Shown: piece by piece, positions 25,201 through 34,423 of the stretch
How the letters are laid out: every line of letters begins with the position of its first letter
Numbering within the stretch: the first letter of the stretch is position 1
DNA from: Lepidurus packardi
Taxonomy: Eukaryota > Arthropoda > Branchiopoda > Notostraca > Triopsidae
Length of the DNA: 64,000 bases
Direction: 5' to 3'
Assembly: GCA_023053545.1 (NCBI GenBank)
Contig: JAKZAN010000007.1
Coordinates: forward strand, 372,001-436,000
Made by a program: the position numbers and the translations under genes
Notes under the pieces: generated by a model
What the model was told of the DNA's origin: nothing
What the model saw: the letters and a program-made list of their open reading frames with translations, nothing else
Databases searched by the model: none

Positions 25201-28200
25201 TAGCCTATTGTCGTGTCCTGTTTTTGTTTTATTTCTGAAACCTAGATCCCTTGGATTGAATTAGTTAGTCGGGAAGATTTTTACGTTGGGTACAATTTCT
25301 AGTTTTGTTAAAGTTCGTTTCGTTCGCGCAGGAATGGAAAATGAGTACGCAAGCAGTCCAGGATCACCAGCGTACATCCAAAAACAAATGCAGGCGTTGG
25401 AACAAGTCGGCCATCCACATCCCTCGCTACTGATGGGCGTGTACGGCGGTCCCCCACTTACAGACGCCCAAGTGGCTCAAGCACGGTTACACAAACCGTG
25501 TCTTCGGCCATTGGGGCGTACTCAATCTGCTCCACTGCCACTTGGGATGCTCCAGCATCACCCCGGAAATCCTGGTTCCACGTTGACCCCCGCCCAGTAT
25601 GAGCAGCTTCTGCGAGAGCGTCAAGCGTACGAGGCCCAAGCTGCACACCATCTGTTGAAACAGCACATTCGCCAAACCGTACTTACCCGAGCGGGAAGTC
25701 GAAGTCAGGTGGAGAATGTGGAGGAAGAGACTGAAGCAGGGTTGCAGCGTGAATTACAACAACGCAACGAGAAAGATAACCCTGTACTCATAGACCTTAC
25801 GGAACATCCCCAAGCGGAAGATTTAATCGAAGAGCCTACCGCCCCACTCAGACTTATGGGATCCAGATCGTCTTTGCAACCTTCGGAAGGTGAATCTTCT
25901 GTTGTTTTTTTGCTTATTGTGCACAAAAAATGGGTTCATAGCTTAGCAGAAACTAAACAACTTTTGATTTTAGGATCAGCCTTTAGTCCACGCGCTCATC
26001 ATATTGTCAGGCCCCTGTCCCGAGCCTTGTCTTCACCCTTGGTTTCCTTAGGTCCGGCGTCACCTTCTGGAGAGGGTCACTCCGGCTATTTGCCCGTCTT
26101 GACACCGCTGGCAGCCCAAGGTCTCGCTCCAGGCGTGGGTGGTGCGAAAGCTGGAAGCACCAGCACAGCTTTGGGTTACGATGCACTTATGCTCAAACAC
26201 CAGGTAGAATTTGGGTGGGGATAATTCGAGTTTCTAAATTTTGTAAAATTTCAATTTTAGTGTATATGTGGCAATAACAACATGCATCCGGAGCATGGAG
26301 GTCGGTTACAAAGCATCTGGTCTCGGCTCCAAGAAACTGGAATGGTCCAGCGTTGTCTCAGGTTGCGATCGCGCAAAGCAACTTTGGAGGAAATCCAGTC
26401 TTGTCATAGCGAACCATATACGCTTTTGTTTGGTGAGGAGAAACCCGTGTTAGCGAATGTTCCAATCTGACAAGGCTTTCAAATGCTTTTAGGTTCCAAT
26501 CCCGCGAATCGTCAAAAACTGGACGCGTCATTGTTCGCTGATTTACCCCTCAAGAGTTTTGTTGTCTTACCTTGTGGAGGGATTGGGGTGGACAGTGACA
26601 CCACGTGGAATGAACTCCACACCCCGTCCGCGTCACGTATGGCTGCAGGCTGCGTCATAGACTTGGCCAGCAAAGGTAGAGAACATGAATTGCAAGAGAT
26701 ACTTAAATAGAGTGTTCTCCTAAAATAAATTAAATATTTATAGTGGTGAGATACAACTTCACTTACTACATCCTGTAAAATAAGTTTAATTTCTCCTATT
26801 AGCTTTTTATACGTTAATTAAACTCGGGGCGATGTGTTAGAAGCTATAACTATGCCTGTAGAAGTATATTCTATGCTAAGTAGTTTATTCTAAGATACCA
26901 GTATTAATTTAATTTATAATAATGTTCAAATTTAGTTTCAATAGATCCTTGCAATACCTAATGTGCAAATATATAGATATATACAAAAATTAGTATGCAT
27001 ATTTAAATAATAAGGATAATACCGTGAAATATAAAAAGATACAACAATATTTATGAATATTTATTGTTTTTTCTATTTAACTAGCCCAATATTAAATGTA
27101 TACATTTTTTTTTTTTTTTTTTTTTTTTTTTAGCCATCACGGGTGAAATCAAGAACGGTTTTGCAGTGGTTCGTCCTCCTGGTCATCACGCAGAAGCACG
27201 ACAAGCCATGGGCTTTTGTTTTTTTAATTCTGTAGCTATTGCCGCCAAACAATTACGCTTGCGACATAAAGTAGAGCGCATCCTAGTTGTTGATTTTGTA
27301 AGTTCACATCTGCCAAGTTGTTTTTCTAAAGAAAAGCCAGGGCATGGAAGGAGAGGCACTAATGAGTCTGTTGACCTCTTTAATAGGATGTACATCATGG
27401 AAACGGCACTCAGCAAATGTTTTATGAAGACCCGCATGTGTTGTTTATTTCCATTCATCGCCATGATGATGGAAACTTCTTCCCAGGCACTGGAAGTCCT
27501 TTGGAGGTAATTTGTTTTAAGTTGAAGAAAAAAATTCAATTTGGTAACTCTTTAGTGTGGCACGGAAGATGGGTTGGGTTTTAATGTCAACGTAGCCTGG
27601 TCTGGTGGCTTGAATCCGCCAATTGGCGACGCCGAATACTTGGCTGCCTTTAGAACGCTAGTCATGCCTATCGCCAAGGTAAAACTCCAGACTCAAAAAA
27701 ATCTTGTAGCACTATTATGAAAGCTAAAGTGCCTTTCTTTTTTTTTGGGGGGGGGGCTGAATAGGATTTTGACCCCGAGATTGTATTAGTGTCGGCTGGG
27801 TTTGATGCGTGTGCTGGTCATGCGGCTCCGTTAGGGGGTTATGTTGTGACACCGGCCTGTTTTGGTCACATAACTCGCCAACTCATGACGTTGGCCAATG
27901 GGCGAGTTATCATGGCATTGGAAGGTGGCTATGATTTGCCCGCCATTTGTGATGCTACCGCGGAATGCGTTCGAGCGTTGTTAGGGGATGAGTTGAGTCC
28001 ACTTCACCCGGATGAACTTACCAGATTACCTTGCCGGAACGCAATTGATACTCTACAAAAGACCATAGCCATCCAGGTAAAACAGTTTTCAATCGTTTCT
28101 CTTGGTGCGTCAAGAGACGCAAATTCCGAAGTAAAATTGACAGACTTCAGCCAGTTTGTGTGTGCCTTCGGGTCGGTCGCTGCTTTAGTGGCTGGCTTTG

Positions 28201-29499
28201 TGTCTTAACCATAGCCGCGTTCGTTTGACGAAAGTTTAAGTCGACTTAAAAGTCTACCCAAGTCTTGCGTTTTTTTCTCTTTTTATTAGTAACCGGCATA
28301 GGCAATAGCCTTTTCCCAGTCTATTTATTGGTCATTTGATTTTACATAACATAACTAGATTGGGCTAAATTCCAGGGAGACTTGCGCTTGTAAGCGTTCG
28401 GGATGGGTAAAGTTTGGGCTTATTTAGCTAGTCAACTTAGACTTCTGAAAGTCGACTTTTAGTTTTGGTCTCAAGTCAGGCAAGTCTATAACGAGTGCCC
28501 GTGTGCCCAGACTTGAACTTAACCCCGCCCCCTTGTTTATTTATTTCCCTTGTTTATTACGCACATACCCAGAGACTGTGTTTTTCAAGAATACCCATCT
28601 TTTAATATATTTTAATCAGTGGTGCTCATGGGGGGGGGGGGGGAATTTAGTATTTTTTCGCAGCTGTAATCCCATTTCATAAGACTTGCAATATTTTTTT
28701 GGGGGGGAGGGGAGATTTATATGGGTTTGGGGGGAACTCCTCTTGGGCCTGGGGGGATGAGCATTACCGATTTTAATAGGTTTGATTAATTATTTTAATT
28801 GGCAATCAACGATTTTTTAATCGAAGTATTAAAGTTTGGACCGGAAATCTATTGGACATATCCATTAACACTTACGCGCGTATTATTCCTTTAACTCGCT
28901 GCCAAAGTACCACAAGTGATGTAGATTGAAAATTGCTTCGCACCTAGAATAAATCGTTTAGCCGTTGGACAGTTGTTTGCTTTCGACATTGTCGTGTCAT
29001 ACCAACTTGTAGATGCAAGTCAAGTGCTAACCGGTTTATAGGTAAATCAAAACACAAACTAGTACAACTGGTTTCGACAGGTACTATAGGTGCGCTAGAT
29101 AGCGCAGCACTTGGAGATTGTATGTGGGTTTTTTTTTTCCCCGTTTAAGTTTTCATTCGAGCAATTCTTTTTCTTTTTGTTTACCAGATCCCTCATTGGC
29201 CTGTGATTAAGCGAACATCGCGTTGGGCGTTAATGTCCGCTGCTGACGTGGACGCTGAATTGGAATCGAATAATTTGAATGTCAACGCGGGACCAGCCGA
29301 AGAAACCGAAACGGTAACGGCCATGGCAGGATTGTCGGTGTGTCATACAGGAAGCACCGCTAGTTTAACGTAAATAAAAATTGTTTATAACCCTTTTGGG
29401 ATTTTTATATTTATATTGGTATTTGACTGTAGGACAAGCACGGCGTCAAGGGAAGCTTCGGAAGAACCCATGGATCAAGACGAGAGTAGTGGGAAGTGA
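16212..29499 (+). CDS. HDAC4: Class IIa histone deacetylase (HDAC4/5/7/9 type)
   Basis: Nuclear-cytoplasmic transcriptional corepressor of MEF2. Exons: 16212-16455, 20088-20120, 21976-22115, 22551-22658, 22878-23036, 23654-23742, 23838-24019, 24242-24397, 24612-24712, 24831-24959, 25024-25147, 25332-25889, 25974-26203, 26261-26432, 26493-26675, 27134-27297, 27387-27506, 27556-27678, 27765-28076, 29188-29369, 29433-29499; about 1191 residues. Gln-rich coiled coil about 140-228; MEF2-binding [10 protein letters not shown] about 228; 14-3-3 sites in [21 protein letters not shown] and [10 protein letters not shown]; basic [14 protein letters not shown]. Deacetylase domain about 754-1115 has structural zinc ligands (CICGN, HPEH, LPCGG), [23 protein letters not shown] and LEGGYD. 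Tyr at 27930-27932 replaces the vertebrate class IIa His. The C-terminal EEPMDQDE resembles the HDAC4 end. The first two exons and the 25147 donor (GC) are the weakest parts of the model. Confidence 0.95.
16456..21975 (+). other. HDAC4 long 5' introns (around the 33-bp exon)
   Basis: Two introns, 16456-20087 and 20121-21975, flank the proposed micro-exon. They may hold alternative promoters or exons. I see an A-rich run near 17321-17337 and tRNA-like fragment TAGCTCAGTTGG at 20508-20520 without a B box, but no further coding exon I can support. Confidence 0.4.
26676..27133 (+). other. AT-rich HDAC4 intron ending in a 27-T run
   Basis: 458-bp intron that interrupts the deacetylase domain. It is visibly much richer in A and T than its neighbours from about 26720 on and ends in an uninterrupted run of 27 T (27105-27131) directly joined to the AG acceptor. 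Confidence 0.7.
28630..28760 (+). repeat. G-run cluster in HDAC4 intron
   Basis: Within the 1.1-kb intron 28077-29187 the sense strand carries a run of 14 G (28630-28643) followed by several more G runs of 4-7 (for example 28701-28707, 28709-28712, 28751-28756). Spacing between the later runs fits a possible G-quadruplex in DNA or pre-mRNA. Confidence 0.6.
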
Positions 29500-30947
29500 A
29501 AAAGACGGAATCGAATGGAAAAGAAATGTGATTGGGTTAATTTGGTGGTGTGGTAGAGCTGGGTGGGGACGTTTTTTTTTTGTTGTGATTTTGCTTTGGT
29601 GATGCTTTGATACACCGGGACACCAGTGATTGACCATGACCAAAGAAATTGCCACACAGCCAAGTCATGTACGCGTAAAAGATGGAGTTTTAAGGATATC
29701 AGAGCATTACTGGTTTATTGCTCTGAGTGTAGACGTAAGCCATGTTGGCTACTATGCCCTCGTTTCAAAGTATGTTTACATATTTGGGGGATTATATTAA
29801 GAACTAGCAAGATTACTAAATCTGTAGCCAAGCTACCAAGGCTCCTGTTATATTGTGAAAGTCTAAGCTCGCAGGTCTTTGGCCTGTAGGGCATTGTTCA
29901 AATATTTTTTTGGCAAGTTTTTTGGGAAGCACCTTTATAAAGACACATTTTTCCATCGGAGGAAGCTGGACTTCCTTTTGTTTCTGCATTCTGGATTGCT
30001 TTTGTTTCTGCATTCTGGATTGTTGCGTGAGATGGATGCGAAAGTGGGAAAGTAAAATTTGTTAAAATGTAGAAAAAAAAAATGTTTTATGGAATGTGTT
30101 TCTCTTATGGTGTAGTTGTGTTTAAGCAGTTTGTACTGATGGGTTTAACAGAACTTTAGGGGGACTAAAGAAAACTTAGGTCTAGATTAAAAGCGAGGAA
30201 CATTCCCAGTGGGTGTCAAACAGCACAAAATCTCTTGTTCGTTGCGATATTTTTCAAGTCCAAAATTTTGTCCAAGAGAAACTGCTAGAAAACAATGAAA
30301 ATTGACTGCATTAAAACTTGCCAGAGAAGATAAACTTATCCCGGTTTCTTATACCCTTGTTGAATGTTTAGTCTAGTCTTTTCTTTCATTGTAACCTTGC
30401 TCGCTATCATACCACATACGTTTCCCCCCTCTTTGGTTGTAATAAGTTTCAAAACTGTTTGTTTCCCGCCTTACCCCACATCCCATCCCATCCCCGTCAA
30501 ATGCCATTTAGCTGGTATACCCACCTTTATATCTTTGAAACCTGTTCCCTTTGTATAGAGTTCCTGAAAGATGCGAGTTTGAGAACAAACAATGCTGTTG
30601 GGTTTGCATCCATTTATGCTGTTGTGCGTAAATTACTATTACAGTAGCGTGAACATGTTCAAGATGCGGACAAGCTTGTCATTCATTTGGAAAACCAAAA
30701 ATATTTTGTGATGTGTATTAAACGCAGTTGGCTCAAAAACCATACAGCGTTAACAATGGAGTACAACGTGTAGACGAGGTAAATGTTTTATATGCACTTG
30801 ATACAAAGGTTCACCATCTTCGGGCGAGGGACAAACTATGTACATCTTCTTCAAGAAGCTTTTGTTATTATTACGGTCAGAGATGTTTTCCAGACAAGTA
30901 CTTTAATAAATTTTTTTTCGTCTTGCTTTTTTCCCTTTCGGGAACGC
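29500..30947. other. Convergent region HDAC4 / Wnt4
   Basis: About 1.45 kb between the HDAC4 stop and the Wnt4 stop. It holds both 3' UTRs. No third gene is recognisable. A perfect 24-bp tandem duplication lies at 29975-30022 (listed separately). No canonical AATAAA is well placed for either gene. Confidence 0.4.
29975..30022. repeat. Perfect 24-bp tandem duplication
   Basis: The unit beginning cttttgtttctgcattctgg occurs twice head to tail (29975-29998 and 29999-30022) without a mismatch, about 480 bp past the HDAC4 stop, probably in or near its 3' UTR. Perfect identity suggests a recent slippage or duplication event. Confidence 0.85.
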
Positions 30948-33900
30948 TCAGAGGCATGTGTGTACCTCGACGTCCCGCACACAAGTTTTGCATTGTACGG
31001 AGCAACACCAGTGGAACTTACACATGCAGCGTTCAGAGCGTCTTTCGCGATGACTCCTGTAGCCACGGTTGCAGCACAACAAGTCACAGCCATCAATGGC
31101 TTTAGACGTCTAGTCGACAAAAAATGGGTCACATTTTGAATACCATTTAAAGCTTACAAGTCTTATTACTTTATTGCAGGGACGTCCATGTGTTCCTAAG
31201 GATCCTATGGCTGCGTCATATTCGCAGTAGTCAGGTGAACGGTCCAAATAAACCAAATCCGCGTCCGTGTGCGGTTTGTACGTGGGACTGCGCGGGACTA
31301 GTTGCCGACGAGAACCTGAGTGCCATGTGCGTACTTCTACTTCCGTTGCGCCGTCAAATTTTTCCTTCAGCAACTCGCCAATCTGTAACGAGAATATCAC
31401 CAAAGAGTTAAAGTGTGAATTACAGTAGATGCCGCTTATTATGATCACTGGTTCTTAGAATCAGCCGCTTTATCGAATCAAATTTTAAAGGACCCATTTA
31501 AAGTCATACATTTCATAGCATTTTACTCGATTATTAGAATCACACTTTCGAGTATTAGAATCAATTTCAAAAGAATCTTCACGCGTACAGTAACGAAACT
31601 ACAGTAGTGATTGCTACATGGACTTTGCATATTGACCCATGACATTGCTTTTACGTCGTTTTGGCCAATCCTGTCATTTTCAGCCTACTACTACGCTTAG
31701 GGGGTAATCCTTTTGAACTCCCAAGTCAATTAAATGAGCAGGTTGTTCAATTGAATGACCAGTTCCTTCTAATTAACTGGGAAAGTTAGAAGAGAGATCG
31801 TGTTGAGAACCCTTCATAAGCGAAGGAGTAGGCTTCAAAGGCCCAGCGTTAGTTGTTTTTTAAACGTGTGGTTATACAAAAATGGCGACGAGCAAGAAAA
31901 TAGTTGATATAAATGTAAACGAGGAGTTGCAGCTCGTTGAAAGTTATGACAGGTTAAATTTAAAAGGTTTGCCACAAAGGGAAGCGGCCGTTAACTTACG
32001 AACTCCTCAATCATCTCTTTCAAAATTGTTGAAATATCGTTAGGAAATAAGCAATAGTGGGGGTATAGTGAATATAAAAAAGGAAACGTGTGGGAAAATG
32101 TCAAAAAATAGTCGACGCTTTGTTTCTTTGGCTTAAACAAGCCATTCACTTGACAAACGCTGATCACAATAAGGGGCATCTACTGTATCTTGGTATCTTT
32201 CTTATTAAATAATTTACCTCTCGGAAAGATGGCATGGCTTTCCAGCATGTTCTTAATTCGCAAGACCCAGACACGCCATGGCATTTGCACTCAATTCGCA
32301 TACTTTTCTCAACAACCTGAAAATTTGAAAATTTCTATATTAAATCACTTGATTGGATTCGGGGTTTTGGTTGTTGTTGTTAAAGAACCCTGTGGCGATA
32401 AGGGCTTGTTTGAGAGGGGCTGTTTGAGATAGCAATAAGCGAGTCAACCTTAAAAAACGAGGGGAAAGAAGTTTTGAGTAGATAGGACTCTTTAGCATAA
32501 CGTTTCCACCTAAAAGAAAGATATTAAAAACGTCAAGAGGTAGACAACAGGTGTGAAACCTCTCTTCTCTCTTCTTGTCCACACTACATACGTCCCATGA
32601 TTACAAACTAGTCAACGTCTTCATCCTCATTCCTATAATCAGCGATAAAAGCAAAGGACTTTGAATTGCTTTTAGCCAGGGGGTAAGTGGATATTACTGT
32701 AGAATAGTTCGTGTTGGACAATGCAAATGTGCGTTAGCTATAGCGTTACTTAATGACGAGGGTCTCTGTTCAACAACCGACAGGAAAAGAGTCAACTACC
32801 CAAAAATGAGAAGACTGACAATGACGGCCGGTACTCACGGCATTCACCATGCAGTAGAGATAAAAAAAATCTTTCAGCGGCGTAACGAGTGCCAAAGAAA
32901 CAAGCAAGTGTTTGCCCGCATGCAACAAACCCATCACAAACCCGTTTTGCATGAGTATGTCAGAAAAAACCGGTCATTTTTTAAAAAAAGATTACCTTTC
33001 GACCGGCTTCGTTATTGTGCAAATTCATAAGTGCTCTCCAGACGGCTTCGGCGTTGTTTCCATTCTTCCCTGCGCTTTTTTTGGTAGCGCGGTGCTCCCG
33101 CGCGTCCACGAATGTACGCGAAAAGCTGGTACCGAAGTGCACATTGTCTGAGCAACCGGCCCACTGAAAACCTTCGGGACTCGCTCCGCGTACTGTTCGG
33201 TCGCATCCACAATCTTCTAATTCGCCGGAGGAGCAGGCTCGCGTAAGGGAGTGCGCAACTCCCGCCGCAGAAATGGCGTGCACGAATGCAGACTCGCGTG
33301 TACCTAAGCCGTGTCCGACAACATTAGATCCTTGCTTGATATAACCCAGCTTTCTACAAGCGATTGGCTGTCTTTCGCAGCCAAAACACAACATTTTCTG
33401 GCTTGGATACTTGGATACACAGCAGAAGACTAAGATTAACCGTGGCGATAAAAAACCCTCCGAGTTGACGTTTAATTAATGAGGAGGTTTGGCAAAGGCA
33501 TGACGTACAACAAAAGAGAATGGGTACCAACCAAGAAAAGAAAGACTAAAAAACCGTACAAGTTAAAGATTAGATTGTATCCGTGAGGACCCGAGTCCAG
33601 TAGGAACAATAGACCGGTAATGAAGGCTGACGTGTTGGTAGCAAAACCCAAACCCCATGAATTCGGAATTCTGCATAGAATACATTAAATGGAGTTTCTT
33701 CCAAGGGCGAAACCACCTATTTTTCTTACTTAAACTCATGTCAGGAAACAAAAAGCCCACCCAACTTGCAGGTGTTACACTTTTATTAGCCTTTGCTTAC
33801 CTGCAGGGACGACAGGGTAGGGCGAAAATGCATTCACATTCGGCGCAGTTGGCTTCCGCACTGGAGCCTGCGCCTCGGCGACGAAGTCAACTGATGAATT

Positions 33901-34423
33901 CGCCGCATTCACATCTCGACTCACTGTGAAGTTACAGGCATTAATTAAGGTAATTTTTTTGTTTTTTTGGGATCTGCTTTCTTTCGTATATGTACACCTC
34001 GTCCATCAGTGATAAGTGTTACATTCAACTGTCGGCTAGTCGTCTGTTATAAATGTACTGCACTCTTCAGTGTACGTTAAAAACATAATTTGGGGAATTT
34101 TTGACGCCGTCGGAAATTTTTCCAGGTGGTGAACGACTTACCAACTGTCTTTGGCTTTTTCTTGCTTGTGCTGGGCGAAGCTGCTTTTGACTTCTGAGGG
34201 AGCGCAGTGGGTTGCTGCAGGGAAACCACCGTAGGTAGTTCATCCAAAGTGGAGCAATTCCATCTTCTTGACCGGAATTGAAATTTACACTCATCAATAG
34301 CCGCGGCGGCTCCATTCTGTACTGAGGACATGAAGCCCGGGTGCTTTTTGCAGAATTGCACTTGTTTAGTCACTAAAGAAGGGGACAGTTCGTCACACAT
34401 TGATGGTGGACTATGTGAAACGC
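30948..34423 (-). CDS. Wnt4: Wnt-4 secreted signalling protein, signal-peptide exon missing
   Basis: Lipid-modified secreted ligand of Frizzled receptors. Exons on the - strand: 34423-34142 (acceptor could be 34410), 33923-33801, 33303-32996, 32316-32218, 31382-31170, 31109-30948; 395 residues plus an unfound start. Order: [39 protein letters not shown], a Lys/Ser/Pro/Ala-rich insertion, [67 protein letters not shown] with the Ser that carries palmitoleate, [64 protein letters not shown] and a final VHTCL. The block wording is closest to Wnt4. The second exon listed (123 bp) is phase 1-1 and carries only insertion sequence. A strong donor at 39850 on the same strand ends a hydrophobic frame in the right phase and might be the first exon. 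Confidence 0.95.
31423..32185 (+). mobile_element. Internally deleted pogo/Tigger-like DNA transposon in a Wnt4 intron
   Basis: 763-bp element bounded by imperfect 25-bp terminal inverted repeats starting CAGTAGATGCC (31423-31447 and reverse complement of 32161-32185, 23 of 25 identical) and flanked by TA on both sides (31421-31422, 32186-32187), as expected for Tc1/mariner-superfamily target duplication. Near the left end the motif TTAGAATCA recurs three times (31456-31570). An ORF inside encodes a helix-turn-helix like the N-terminus of pogo/Tigger transposases. The DDE catalytic part is absent, so the copy is non-autonomous. It lies opposite to Wnt4 transcription; removing it leaves an intron of about 70 bp. 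Confidence 0.85.
31882..32043 (+). pseudogene. Truncated pogo-like transposase N-terminus (HTH, Psq/CENP-B type)
   Basis: Small ORF of 53 codons starting ATGGCGACGAGCAAG. Its product has the pattern of the Psq/CENP-B-like DNA-binding helix-turn-helix at the start of pogo and Tigger transposases: [20 protein letters not shown], then [19 protein letters not shown] and LLKYR before the stop. It lies inside the TA-flanked inverted-repeat element and stops about 140 bp before the right end, so the catalytic DDE domain is missing by internal deletion. Remnant, not a working transposase. Confidence 0.75.
33801..33923 (-). other. Wnt4 cassette exon encoding low-complexity insertion
   Basis: 123-bp exon with acceptor cttcacag and donor ctgcag/gtaagc, entering and leaving in phase 1. 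It encodes an Asn/Ala/Pro/Val-rich segment ([20 protein letters not shown] onwards) with no Wnt cysteines. Skipping it would leave the Wnt4 frame intact. Together with the end of the preceding exon it puts about 69 residues where vertebrate Wnt4 has about 7. Confidence 0.75.

Noticed and set aside
32981-33394. Wnt4 exon read as continuing upstream to 33394
   Set aside because: The frame is open, but the GGTTCGTCG-like upstream residues ([20 protein letters not shown]) do not fit Wnt4, and a cttag acceptor at 33304 with matching phase explains the start.
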